Shown here: positions 11,351 through 23,068 of the stretch, in pieces | Layout of the letters: the number at the start of each line of letters is the position of its first letter | How positions within the stretch are numbered: position 1 is the first letter of the stretch | Assembly (NCBI GenBank): GCA_030280995.1 | Contig: JASXTE010000014.1 | Location: 21,923,650 to 21,987,649 of the forward strand | Direction: 5' to 3' | Source of the DNA: Hemileia vastatrix | Lineage: Eukaryota > Basidiomycota > Pucciniomycetes > Pucciniales > Zaghouaniaceae | DNA length: 64,000 bases | Notes under the pieces: generated by a model | Seen by the model: the letters and a program-made list of their open reading frames with translations, nothing else | Databases searched by the model: none | What the model was told of the DNA's origin: nothing | Position numbers and translations under genes: made by a program

Positions 11351-11899
11351 AAAGTACTTGTAAGGAAAATTTTGAAACAATGTAATCACAAAATTTATAT
11401 AATATATTTTGAGACTTTGAAATCATAATGGCATCAAACATCCCAAAAAAATACTCAAAAATATTTTTCAATATTTGTTAAACATAGATTTTATTCTCAT
11501 AAAAATTGGATTTTTTATTCTTTTGATATAATGAATATCATGTCAAGTTATAATTTTAATATAATTGGCCCCATTTCCTTTTTTAACTTATACAAATATA
11601 GGATGTAAATCAATCTTTCATATTTTTCTATTGACTAAATTTAATGTTAAGTTATTTTAAAGAGCATTTCAACTTCCACAAATGTTTTGAAAATGGATAA
11701 ATAAATAAGAATATTGATTGATATAACATGAGAAGGTGTTTATTTCTCAATTTTTTACTGATAAAAAATTAATGAAATATATAAACTCAATAAATATTTC
11801 TTAACAAATAGTTTCTTAGAATATTGGATGTTTTTTCTATATATTCATAGGTTGAATACTCTATAAATTTTAGTGAAATATCTTATAATTCAAAGTATC

Positions 11900-13387
11900 T
11901 GTCAGCCTGAATATTCTCAGGACTGAGTAAAATTACTAACAAATTATGTTAAACATATGTAGCATACATGGGAACAATAAATAATTGTATAAAAAATTGA
12001 TTTAATACAAATATACGCCATTATAAAGCATTATATACACGCATATATCCATCTTATTTAAGTCTTATGTACTTAATATTAAGTTATAATATGTTAGGGT
12101 AACCTTAAGAACCTTAGCCATAAGCCTACATAATTTTTAAGTACACATAAAGCTAATTTTTCTATTATTTTATTGAAATAATTGATAAATGCGCTTATTA
12201 TCACTAAAAGTTGGATATATGCGCTATAAATGTTAAGATAATAAAAATGCGCCTTGACAGATCAATTCGCCTTATTTGGAACAATTGATCTGGCTATTTA
12301 AAAGTTTAAAAATAACACTTTTCAAATTTGGTGTTTTTTATGCCAGAAATGGCCTCTGTGCAGTGGCTACATACTGCCTGCATTTTTCCCGTGTGAATAG
12401 CTTCATTTTTAGCAAAGTTAGTATTTTTCATGCTAAAATTACCCCACATACATGCACTATATGTGGAAACACACTAAAATAGGCGAGGGATGCTTATTTA
12501 GTGTCTTAATTTAGTTTCAATGTGATTTAACCTTATTAAATGCACTAATTGCATTAGTTACATCTGTCTTGGCGCCCAATTATGCTACCACGCTTAAAAA
12601 TCGCCTATTTAGTCAAGGATTTACCCGTGGTTATGCCTGCCAAGAGTCTGCATACAGGGATCAGCCCTTACACGCATTAAATTAGGTTTTTCAGTGGTTT
12701 CTCAGTCAATAATGCTTATTTTCGGACAGGGATTTCACGTATAAATTTGTAATAATTAACTCTAAAATTTCTACTGTTAATCCCCCTTAATACTGTGTTA
12801 TATTTAGTACCTTTTCTCTATTTTTAGTCCATTAAAAATAGATATTACACACATATACACTCTTTTTTGGGTTATTCTTTATTTGTGATGGATTATCCCT
12901 ATTATTTCAGGATTTTGGCGTGTGATATTATTCTTTGGTTGTCATTGGTCATTCCTTATGTTGTTGGACAGGTCTATTAGTTATTTTGAGGCGCATTTGG
13001 CCGTGTATAGGATTGGAATCATCAAGGGGCATCATTGGGGAATTATTGGGTATAAAAGGAGGGGGTTTTTGGTCATATTTTCTACATTCAATTTATCATT
13101 TTTAATTACAATTACAATATAACCAATACAATTTATCTTACATTTCATTAGTACTTTAGAGAGTCTTTGAATAGTATTTTAAATATATTTGATCTATTTT
13201 TCTGCACAACAATAAGCCTTGTAATACCAATTATAATAAGTGAGAGTAAATTACTGAGCCTTATAATTGATTTTATTCTACTACTTGCTTGTTTTATACC
13301 ATTGTATTCATTTGAGACCTTTTGTAAATCTTCTAGACACTAGACCAGCAAGCTATTCACGTCTCTGGACTTGGACTAAGCCTGACA
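11900..13387 (+). repeat. Solo LTR, about 1.49 kb
   Basis: Starts TGTCAGCCTG and ends AGCCTGACA, so the ends are inverted repeats of TGTCAG. The flanks GTATC (11,895-11,899) and GTAGC (13,388-13,392) match at four of five bases as a target duplication. An LTR-type promoter is visible: TATAAAAGG at 13,051-13,059 with downstream AATAA signals about 150 bp later. No gag-pol is attached, so recombination between two LTRs is the likely origin. It sits within the CACTA left copy. The ORFs at 12,276 and 12,922 have no coding features. Confidence 0.7.
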
Positions 13388-13711
13388 GTAGCTGAGAGTT
13401 TCAATAGATTCAAAAAATGAAATATACAAAATTTTTCAAAATATCATGAAGCCACAAGGCTAGGTTGATAGTGGGGCTCATTCTTTTTCTTATTCTTTCA
13501 AAAAATCCTCTAATTCAAGTATAAATATTTTTTGAACTATTAATCAACTGTTTTTCAATGAAGGTTTAAATTAGTTTCAAGGTGTTTTAAAGTAAATTCA
13601 CTATTTCTTCATGATTGTTTTATCACTGCCTCAATGTGTGCTCAGTTAGATATAAATTAGGGTTCAAGGTTGTGGACTTACTAGCAAGTCTTCCCCCCAT
13701 ATTGTGTGGTG

Positions 13712-14390
13712 AGAGCTCTTTAGTTGGGTGTATTTTCTATTGTACACTTATAGTGATTAGAGCTGTTGATTCCTTTGTATTATCTCTTGTGCAAAAAACC
13801 TTAAATTTAAAAATTGAAGCCTTCTTAAAACACAAGTAAATGCATGAAACATAAATTTTTTAATCTTAAAAGAAAGGCTGTTTTTATATAATTTATTTTA
13901 CTCTTTTCATACTTACATTTTTATTTTTTTTTGGTATATAAATATGAATTTGAAAATATTTTTCAAGCAAATAACTAAATATAAAAAAAAGGCAATACCA
14001 TCCCCAGAAATTTACCATGGGAGGGTGTCAGGATTATGGAATTTTCATGTTTAATTCATTAATTAATAATTAAAATGTTCAAAAAAGATGATCAGCAAAC
14101 TAAAAGTAACGTCATTCAGAATTATATCTTCCAATGAGTTCTGATGTAAACATAGTCAAATAAAAAATTTGAAATTAATTTGTATTTTAAACTAACTCAA
14201 TAAATTGTTTGAATGATTAACTTTATACAGAAGCAAGGCTCAATGGCCCATTACACAAAATTGATGATTACTTTTAATGAATGATTAACTATAAATTTAA
14301 GAAATAAAAATGAAACTTTGGAAATCCTTTATTTACCATACTTAGCCTCCCTCCCTAATAGTTTAATTTTCATTGAACTTTTTGTAAAAA
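13712..14390. other. Unassigned AT-rich sequence right of the CACTA end
   Basis: No gene is supported. The three bases after the CACTA end are AGA; the partner duplication is off-window. One decayed hairpin unit of the Harbinger type (GGCAATACCATCCCC ... GGGAGGGTGTC) lies at 13,992-14,036. Confidence 0.5.
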
Positions 14391-14399
14391 AAATGAAGA

Positions 14400-14850
14400 A
14401 GAAACCTACCGAAAATTCTCAGAGAGAGGCAAGAAACTTCCTGTAACTGTTTCCAGAATGATTTGTAAAAAAAAAAGAAATAAAAAGAAATAAAACAGAG
14501 CAAAAATGCCTGGAAACAGGAAGGAAACTTCATGACACTGTTTCCAAATAAATTTGTAGTATATATATGTATATATACAAAAAAAGAGTTATTAAAAACT
14601 TTGGAAACATTTCTGAAGCATTTCCAATCCCTAAAAAAACATACTAAAAATGCTTTTAAACAGGCAGGAAATGTTCTGGAACTGTTTCCAAAAATATTTT
14701 ACAAACAAAGAAAAAAAAGAGCTTGTAAACACCTTGAAAAAATCTTCAAAACTTTTCTGAAGAATTTCCAAGGCCAAAAAAAATGCTTAGAAACAGGCAG
14801 GAAATGTTCTCACACTGTTTCCAAAAACAATTTGTAAAAAAATAGTGTAA
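14400..14850 (+). repeat. Tandem repeat with GGAAACAG / CTGTTTCC hairpins
   Basis: Four copies of a unit ending in ACTGTTTCCAAA plus TTTGTAAAAA occur at about 14,431, 14,515, 14,658 and 14,793, spaced 84-143 bp. In the second, TGGAAACAG (14,511-14,519) and CTGTTTCCA (14,538-14,546) are perfect 9-bp arms. The 101-residue ORF over it (14,532-14,837) simply reads the repeat. Confidence 0.65.
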
Positions 14851-14859
14851 AAAGTATAA

Positions 14860-16170
14860 AAGAAATATAAGTAAAAGTGAGCAAAACAAGAAAGATTATT
14901 AAGTACTTACCTGAGATAAGGTTTAGAGGGACCTAAAGTCAAATAAGAAAAAAAAAGTAAGAAAAAAAAGAAAAAAGTTAGTTATAGTGGGAAAAACATA
15001 GATAGAAAAGAATGAAAAAGTACAAATGATAATATAAAAACTTAGGGTCAAAGAAACAAGAGATGAGAAGAATGAGAAAAGTAAAAAATGGTATGAAGAA
15101 TTAAAAAAACCCACCTTAATGAAGGGGCAGAAAAATAAGTAGAGACAAAGATATTTGGGCAATATTGAAGGAGAATTTCATGTTGAAAGAATTATGATAT
15201 TTATTATGAAATAAATAAAATTAAAGCTGGGAAAAAAGAGGTTCAACTTTACAGGTCAAAATCTCAGCAACTATTGAACCAAATTCAAAAGCATTTAAAG
15301 GAAATGAAAGTTAATATTCAGGAGAAAAAGTATATGAGGTTTGAATAAACCTAACCCTAATTCCAATTTTTTTTCAAAATTGCATTTTAATATGATAATT
15401 GATATGAAAATGATAACAACAGGGGTTTATTAAGCTCCCCATTATCCATAGAGGTGTTCTATATAGATTGGAGTATTCATTTATGATAGAAAGTGAGACC
15501 CATTTGACAGAAGTTGAAAAAAGATTGATTGAACTAATGTAGAGAAAATTAGTGATGTGTCTAATACTAATGAAAATGAAAATTTCTGGTAATTGAATGG
15601 GTGCTGATAGCCTAGATATTTATCAGAAAAAAATATTCAGAAGCCTTATTCTCTAATTATGTGACATCAGAATAAATAATAGTCCAATAAGGAAAGAAAA
15701 AAAATTCAACTTCAAAGGTTAATATCTCAAAAACAACATAACAAAATTCAGGAAAATTTGTGGGAAGTGAGAGGTAGGCTTTTGGAGAATCTTCAGATAA
15801 AAGGACATGAGATTTTATAAAACCTAGCCCTTATTCTAATTTTTTTTTCAAACCTTTACATAAATCTAAAAAGTGAAAGTGAAAATGACAGCAAGAGGAG
15901 TTAAATAAGTCTACCATTCTCCAGATAATAATCCTACTCGTATTTGAAAGCTTCTTCTTAATATAAATACAGATATATCAGATAGGTATGAAAGGAAAAA
16001 GGAGTTTAAACTTACTGTGATGGAAAGGTAGGAAAAAATATATTGAGAAAGAGAAAAGTTTAAATTGAGGGAATTGAATATTGAACAAGTAAAATGCATG
16101 AAGAATGTGCAATGAATGTGTATCAGTGAAATGGATTAAAAAAGTTAAATTGGGGAAAGTAGGGATAAGG
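14860..16170 (-). other. Purine-rich repeat-derived sequence with splice-donor-like sites
   Basis: A-rich and G-rich on plus; minus-strand ORFs (14,923-15,162 and 15,911-16,175) are Phe/Ser/Leu low-complexity. CAGGTAAGTA occurs on minus at about 14,905-14,914. The blocks near 15,236-15,300 (AAGTTCAACTTTACAGGTCAAAATCTCAG type) and 15,700-15,760 are alike, with TCAAAAAC/ATCTCA.AA..A, so the stretch has internal duplication. No function can be assigned. Confidence 0.4.
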
Positions 16171-16400
16171 GCCATTCCAAGAAGGGATAAAGAGTAGGAT
16201 GATTGAGAGAAAAAAAGAAAGAAAACACAGTGAGAGAAAAAAGTTAATTTTACCTTGAAAATAAAAATAAAAATTACTTACAGAAAAAGAATGAGATAAA
16301 TAATAATAATAATAATTAAAAAATGTAAAAAGAAAAAGAAAAAAATGACTTACCTGAGGTGTATTCTAGAATTTAGGATAGGAATCGTCTCCAAATTTTG
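16170..16400 (-). repeat. Second copy of the 7.4-kb purine-rich repeat
   Basis: Shares GGGATAAAGAGTAGGATGA, GTTAATTTTACCTTGAAA, ATTACTTACA and ATGACTTACCTGAGG with 7,370-7,630, in the same orientation. The minus-strand CAGGTAAGTCAT is kept in both copies. Confidence 0.5.
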
Positions 16401-16849
16401 TGATGGAATGATGTTATGATGGAACTTACAAGTCTAAATATGATGAAAATTGATGCAAAATAAAAGTATGGATAAAGATTTAATTCTCTGAAAGCTAATT
16501 AAATGCTGAAGTGGTCAGATTTTTATTTTAGTTTTGTGATGAACAATCATTTGGAGTTGGATAGGTAGTTGGATTAGTAGTGTGCCTCATGTTAGGATAT
16601 TTTTGAGGAATCTTGGAGGACCTTATGGAAAGAATTTAATCAAGCTTATCAGCTCAGTAGTTTTGGAGCCTACTCTCTTATTCTGTGATAAGAAAGAGAT
16701 TGGTAGAGGAGTCTGGAGGGATTAAAACCTCATTCTCAGTAGTTGGAATCATCACAAAACAAATATAGTTTTATTTCAGTTAAAATTTGTTAAATTAGGA
16801 AAAAAAAAAGGTTTTATAAAGTTGTATCAGTCAGAAATCAAATTTAAAA

Positions 16850-17550
16850 TCACTTTTAAAAGAATAAAGTTATATAAGAGAAGAAAAAATTAGAAATGAT
16901 AATTTCTCTGGAATTTTTCTACATCAACATCAAATATCTGCATTAATAGCCTTCTCTTCATCAAATAATATTGATTATTGGTTAAAATTTCTTGAAAATA
17001 AGTCAAAAATTTTCTCTTTATATCATCAGTAAAGTCAAAGAAAAGATAAGTATGGAATTATGAATAATGGTTAACATAATCACTTTTAGCCTGCCCAAAA
17101 TTTTCAGTGTTTCTAATTTCAATAGCTTAAAATAAGATGATATGATAAAGTAAAGATGTATTAGTATGTTGAATAAACAAATTTATTAATTAAAAAACTT
17201 TTAGACCCAGGTAATGATGTTTGAGAAAAGCTAAAAGGAGGAACTTGCTGAATAGGAGATGGATCTTGGGATGCGCCAGGAAGCTCAGGAGCAGTAGTTT
17301 TAGATGTTAAAGTTTTGGCTTATATCCTTCTAAGGAAGAGTAGTATTTTGGTTAATCTTTTCTTAAAAATGGTGGGATCAGGAGAGAAGCAGGTCCAGTT
17401 TAAATTTTGCTAGTTGATGGAATAACTGTTTTGATACATTCTACTTTATTTAACCTGCAGAGATCACAAGCAGTTTTTCCAGGTAGATCAGGGCTGAAAA
17501 TAAGGCAGGGATCCCAATATCTGGAGCAATTTCTCAGAGAATGGCTAAGT
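16850..17550 (-). pseudogene. Cys-rich repeat-family protein with Zn2Cys6-like half cluster, copy 1
   Basis: The minus-strand translation has NCSRYWDPC and then CDLCRLNKVEC, the C-x2-C-x6-C spacing of one half of a fungal Zn(II)2Cys6 cluster. It continues with TVIPSTSK, TGPASL, a Pro/Ser-rich linker (APELPGASQDPSP) and, after a gap, a block like FHTYLFFDFTDDIKRKFLTYFQE. The same blocks in the same order occur at 62,290-62,953. Stops and frame shifts break this copy. Its position inside a repeat that recurs at the right end, and its lack of a conserved enzyme motif, suggest an accessory or gag-like gene of an uncharacterised mobile element. That role is inference. Confidence 0.55.
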
Positions 17551-17819
17551 GGATCATGATTATGATTTAGTTTAATGAATAAGGAGATGATATTTTGAAG
17601 ATTTATTTGAGAACATAGTAGTAGAAGGTGATGTTATAATGAATATGTGATTAATCCAATATGCAAACTTAAAGATTGGTGATATTCTTCATTGGAGGGA
17701 GAATGTGGCATTTTAAAGTTTATTAGAGAACTTAAAGCATATGGAAAACATTTTTGGATTATCATTTGTTAATTCAAAGTGGCTATTTTATGTTTATGAT
17801 GATTCTATATTGGAGAAAA

Positions 17820-19515
17820 CCAGTTGGATATTATTCAAAATTTGGTTATTTAAAAGCTCAGGTTTAAATGTTAATTTTATGGTCAAAAATATTTTTCAAG
17901 AGTTAAAAAGTGTATAGAAAAGATATCATTGATTTTCAAGAACCTTCTGGAATTTTTCTGGATTTTATCTTATTTTTCTAATTTTTTCTATGATTTTTAT
18001 AAGTATTTCATGAATTTTTAGTTTTTGAAAAATTACCTAAACTTAATAATTTTTTGTTCAATTAATAGTGCTTCATGAGCTACAAAATATACCAGAAATA
18101 TTGTTACAGATATTTAGATATCATACCTTACTTCTATACATTTTTCATAGTATTTTCTAGCTTTCAAAGGAGTCTGGAATTATGGATGAGCTTGGGCAAG
18201 CTCTATGGAGATCTGGATGAGCTCCAGGACAGGTCTGGGAGAGAAAATTGTAAAATGAGACTAGTTTATTCATTGATTTGACAGTAAATTTGACTTTATA
18301 GATCATCATACATAATAAGAACAACCAATAAGTCATATTAAAAAAGGAATTTTTGTTCAATTAAAAGATTTATTAGTACCTTTAAAAACATAAAATATTA
18401 CATATAATTACAATTATTTTGCACAAACCTTCATAAATATATACTTGTTGGGTAACATTAGAAGGGCCTCAACCTAAAGAACTCAAAAATAAAATCTAAT
18501 TCATAAAATAAAAACTTTTCAAAAACATAAAAATTACAATCATTCAAATATCTTTTCACTGGTTTAACTTTTTGTTGTATTTCTGTTTATTTTTAAAAAA
18601 TCTCAAAAGTATTTTGGAATTCTGAAGTTTAGAATGGAGCTCATATGGTATGTAAAAATATTATGGTTATCTTATTTATTATTTTCCTGAGCTTAATTGG
18701 TTTCTATATTGGATTTAAAATGGAGAAAATTGGTTATTTTAAAGCATAAAAGTTGGTTATAAGTGCTCAGATAAAAATAGTTATTTTATGGTAAAAATAT
18801 TTTTATAGGGTCAAAAGAGTTTGGAAACAATAGTTCAGATTCTTAAGAGCCTTCTGGAATTTTTTTTGGATATCTCCTGTTTTTTTATATCTTTTAAATT
18901 ATTTTATTTAGTGATTATATGAATTTTTAGATTTTCAGACTTTATTCAAATATGATGACTTTTAGCTCAGTGAATAGGGCTTTGAAAGCTATATAAATAT
19001 TAAGAAATTGTTAAGAAGAAGTTTAGCTATCTTTATGAACTTCTGTATATTTTTTAGTGTAGTTTTTAGATTTCAAGTGAGTCTGAAAGTCTGGGTCAGC
19101 TTCTTGAAGATTTGTGGAGATCCAGACAAACTCTAGGACACATTTAGGAGGTGAAATGGGGACATGTGACTACTATATGCGTAAATTAGGCTGTTGAATT
19201 AAAATAAGGGAGTATAAAGCCATAAGAACTAGAAAATTAACAACCAATAACACATAATTTAACTATTAGAACATAATTATACATGTATAACATTACCCTT
19301 ATAATTTCATCATTTTAGTAATTATAACTAATATTTTACACAACACTTCATAAAGATATACATATAGGATACCATTAGAAAGATCTAAACCTCAGGGAAT
19401 CAAGAGTAAAGAATTTTTTATAAAAAAACTTATAAAAACATATTTATACAATTATTTAAATATCCTTTCACTTGTGCAACTAATTTTTGTATTTTAGTAT
19501 ATTTTCTTTAAAATA
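17820..19515 (+). repeat. Tandem duplication, about 910-bp period
   Basis: 17,820-18,600 and 18,735-19,510 share ordered blocks: TTTTATGGT.AAAAATATTTTT, CTTCTGGAATTTTT, GGGTCAGCTT / TGGATGAGCTT near 18,180 and 19,090, and TTCATAAA.ATATAC with CATTAGAA about 915 bp apart (18,430 and 19,345). A third, more diverged copy ends the window (63,200-64,000). Copies 1 and 3 are both preceded by the Cys-rich gene, so this is probably a terminal part of that element family. Confidence 0.65.
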
Positions 19516-19559
19516 CAGATTCCAAAATCTCAAAACTTTCAATAAAAATTTTTAAACAA

Positions 19560-19862
19560 GTTTTTATTTATAAGGTGGAAATTTTAGCTTGTATTATGGA
19601 GAACTCATATTTTACTTAAAGGGATGTGGTTTTCTTAGGTTTATCTAACTTCCTTGGATTCTGCTTACGGCAGGGAAGCTGTAAGAGTATTTCTACAGCA
19701 TCAATTAAAAAAAATTAAAAAGAATCTTTCTTATAAAGTAGAAATTACTGCTTAGATTATTGAGAGCTCATATTTTACATAAAGGGGTAGGTTTTTCTTT
19801 TGTTTATCAAAATCCCTTAGATTCTACTTACAGGAAGGTGACTCTAAGAGTCTTTCTACATT
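19560..19862 (+). repeat. Tandem duplication of about 155 bp
   Basis: Blocks GAACTCATATTTTACTTAAAGGG / GAGCTCATATTTTACATAAAGGGG, TTTTCTT.GGTTTATC and TCTACTTACAG..AAGGTGACTCTAAGAGTCTTTCTACA recur at 19,600-19,695 and 19,758-19,860. TTGGTATCAG directly after the second copy resembles the common copia primer site start; this could be an LTR end but the partner LTR was not found. Confidence 0.4.
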
Positions 19863-21140
19863 GGTATCAGCTGGTCGTATCAATGATGATTTACCTATAT
19901 CATTGAAGACTGCTCTTCCAAGAACTGACTCAGAAATTTAGTCAAATTCATTCTCCAACGAAATTGACATGCTAATGTTGTAGAAAGAGAGTTCTATAAT
20001 ACTAAATGATAGACAAAATCTGAGATGGGTTTCTTCTTCTTTCTAAATAATATAAAAAATAAGTGCCTTCAATTATATTGTGTAAGATAGTGTAATAATG
20101 TGTAAGTTTTTGTGATAGAATAGATTGTTTTTATATAGAAAACATGAGAATAGTTAGTGGATATTTTTAAATAAAAAAATTTCTGATTGGATATATCTAT
20201 TCTCAGTAGGTGCTAGTATCCTTAGCTACTCCCTCTTGAAGCTCTTTCTCTAATACTATCCCTACTTCAGAAATAAAGTAAATCTACAGTGATACTTTTT
20301 AGCTATGTACACCTGTTATATACACAAAAATAACAAAAATACTACCAAAATTTCTACTCTACTTCTCTATTATGCTATATTTCTCTAATATAATAGTCTC
20401 TATACTATTCTTTTCTCCCCTCTCTTTTTTTGTTAAAGAGTATGTTTCTCTTTATATACTCTATATGATCAGTTCCCTTCCTCAATGCATCTTTCCTCTA
20501 CTTGTTCTCTTGCACAAGTTCAGAGCTAGTCCAAGTATATCAAATGGTAAACTAGTCAACTCAGTATTCTAGGTACAACATCTGTATCAGCCTGTATCAA
20601 ACTTATAGTGCCTAAGGTCTCATTTAAAGTCCTACTATTAGCGTCTAACACAACACTTATCCTTAAATACCCTATATTTACTGAGAACCTCATTTATATA
20701 GTAAATACTGTACTGCTTTCCATACTTACTATGAAATTTGCACTTTCTATGGAAGTTTCCATTTATTGTGGCTCCCTCAGCACTTAGTAAGATCTCCTCA
20801 TTTGTTTAGTGTCTTAACTTCACTTTTGTATCCTTGAGTGCTGAATATATGCTCAATTTTTGATCCTCTTATTTTATAAAACCAAATCTCTAAGCTAATA
20901 GCAACAGATACCTGTGGAATAAACTTATGTGCCGTTTCACCTATCCTAGGGTGAAGTATGTACCATCACTTGATGCTTCTTCCTAAATCTATACTATGCC
21001 CTTAGCACTAGTTGTGATTATTTTAAATATATATGGTTCTCTTGCTGTATATTTGTTTATGTACTTCCCTCTATTTTATAATTGCCTTGGCACATATATC
21101 CATATTACACTAAAAAATTGAGCACAGAGAGTCTTTTTTT
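19863..21140 (+). other. Probable decayed 5' part of a copia element
   Basis: No protein domain can be read with confidence. It lies between a possible primer-binding site (19,862) and recognisable copia reverse transcriptase (21,240 on), so it is probably degenerate gag and integrase sequence. TAA/TAG/TGA stops are dense in all frames. Confidence 0.35.
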
Positions 21141-21143
21141 CCT

Positions 21144-22700
21144 GTGCTTTTGGAGACCCCTTATTTGTGCTTCTGTAACCATCCTTCATGTCTACCCCTT
21201 TATTTTTATTCCTTCAAAATGAGCCAATTTCTTTTTTACTGCAAGATATGTACCACAACATCAAAAAAGGTCTGGGAGGAAGTGGTATTACCTGTTAGCT
21301 CAAATTCTCTCTTATCTTTTTGGATGTTTCCCATCAAATGTAATCTTGAAGGTGAAATCATTAAATACAAAGCCAGATTAGTCACATGTTGGTACACACA
21401 AGAGTAAGGAATTAATTATACAGAAAAATTTTCCCCTAATTCCAAATTTACAACATTCAGATTACTCTTTGTAATTGCATCTAAAATAAAACTGTGCTCA
21501 GCTCAATTTGACATCATAGGGGCGTACCTCAAATCTGATATCAATGATGAAGCTTAAATTTTTTCCACTGGAAAAAATACCAGTCAAAATCCTGAATAAT
21601 TTCATAAAGCTCAAAAAAGTACTATACAGAACAAAATAGGCTAGGAGATTCTGGTATTTTTGTTTCCAAGAAATAATCATCTCTCAAGGTTTTGATTGTC
21701 TGCCTTACAATACACATGTCTATTTTATACATAAAGACAGAGGGGTAATATATGTCTGGGTGCATGTGGGTGATGGATGTGTATTTGCCTCCTAATCTAG
21801 TCTTATTTCATTATTTTGAAAAATCCTACAAATGAAAGTGGAAATCACTTGGAAGGATAAAATTTTCCTTTGTGTTGGGATTAGAGTGCGGTAAGATACT
21901 TATGAGAACTTCTATCTTGACAAACAAAACTTGTGTAACAAATTATTTAAATGGGCTTTACTAACTCATCCTGTAAAACTCTATTGGATCCTAAAACTCA
22001 TTACTCAACTCATTTGATGGTGACAGAACTCCACAAGTAGATAAAACTAAATTTCTACACATCATTGGAGCTTTAAACTACTTAGCTGTGGCTACAAGGC
22101 TTGACTTGTCATATTCCATCAGCTATCTTAGTCATTTTTAAAACCAACCAAATGAAAACCACTGAAAAAGCATCAAACACCTTTTTCACTACATTATACA
22201 ATCATTTACAAAGGAACAAGACCTTTCTTTATGTACAGAAGATATAATAATCACATTTTCCAACACCAGATGGGGTGGTAAATTTTCTAGATCCATCAGT
22301 GGCTTCTTTCTTCAATCATATGGAGCACCAGTTTCATGGGCATCAAAAAGACAGGGGAATTGTGGCCACCTCTTCAGCTCACACTGAACTTCTAGCTATG
22401 TCCTTGGTTAAAAAGGAGGTAGTTTGCTTTTGGAACGTCATACAAGATTCTCATGTCCCAAAATTACCCCCAACTCTATTCTTTGTGGTTAATATGGAAT
22501 TCATTTCATTTTTTTTCTCAAAAACATAAAAAAAAGGACTATACACTTTCAATGGGATTGTATTTTTGTTCACATACAAATCAGTCTTCAACTTAACAAG
22601 TGTGCTTGGGTTCCTACAAAAGAAAAACTGGTGGATGTATTTACAAATTGGCTCTCAATCACTATTTTGGATAAATTTCTTTCATACTTTTTCCATTAAT
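21144..22700 (+). pseudogene. Ty1/copia reverse transcriptase and RNase H remnant
   Basis: Copia hallmarks appear in order across broken frames: MFPIKCNLEGEIIKYKARLV (the K-x-N-x-G-x-I-x-x-Y-K-A-R-L-V block), GINYTEKFSPNSKFTTFRLL, FDIIGAYLKSDI, then HIPSAILVIFK (the RPDI-like region). At 22,275 follow VASFFNHMEHQFHG..KDRGIVATSSAHTELLAM, the RNase H segment, and PTKEKLVDVFTNWL near 22,610, equivalent to the ADxxTK end of pol. Many stops (mostly TAA/TAG) and frame changes break it. Poly-T sequence follows (22,690-22,860). Confidence 0.8.
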
Positions 22701-23068
22701 TTTCTTTCCTTACAATTTTTCTCTTCTTTTCTTCTTTTTCATTTTCTTTATTTTTATTTTTTTTGTTCTTCAATCTTATTTTTTTCTTTTCTCTTTTTTT
22801 TCCTATTTTTTGTTTTTTGTTTTTTGTTTTTTTTTGGATTTTTTTTGTTTCTTTCAAAACAGACTTTGATAATTGATGCATGTTTTCTCATGTTGACTTA
22901 CCTGGAAATGGATTCTGTCTTTGGAGGGATACATGCTATATACCAGGGAAGAGTGATGTTAATTTGATTAAATGCACTGACAGGCTCAAAATTCTGCACA
23001 TTTTTATTCTTTTTTCTCTTTCTCTTTCTTTTCTTATTGTTTTACTTTTATGTATGTTCCATGGGGAG
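22690..23068 (+). other. Poly-T tract and sequence up to a polypurine-like ATGGGGAG
   Basis: 22,690-22,860 is a T-rich low-complexity run; the Phe-rich plus ORF and the Lys-rich minus ORF across it are artefacts. ATGGGGAG at 23,061-23,068 directly before TGTTATGG has the form of a polypurine tract next to a 3' LTR. Confidence 0.5.

Larger units (their letters stand above)
2544..13711 (-). mobile_element. CACTA-like non-autonomous element, left copy, interrupted
   Basis: Segments 2,544-4,074 and 9,481 to about 10,900, plus the right end 13,500-13,711, are reverse-complement homologues of 52,968-57,280. The right end reads GGACTTACTAGCAAGTC, then a C run, then ATATTGTGTGGTG at 13,711. That is the family's terminal inverted repeat, ending in the complement of CACCA. 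The other end, about 310 bp in the paralogue, should lie beyond gypsy C to the left of the window. Insertions inside it are gypsy C (ending 2,543), a Harbinger element (4,075-9,480) and a solo LTR (11,900-13,387). I see no transposase ORF in the CACTA sequence itself, so it must have been mobilised in trans. Confidence 0.75.

Noticed and set aside
14923..16175. Several minus ORFs starting Met with hydrophobic N-termini, like small secreted effectors
   Set aside because: They are low-complexity Phe/Leu/Ser translations of purine-rich repeat DNA and end without conserved Cys or a mature domain.
22566..22967. 133-residue Phe-rich ORF suggesting a membrane protein
   Set aside because: It reads through a poly-T tract between the copia pol end and its purine tract; the reverse strand gives an equally meaningless Lys-rich ORF.
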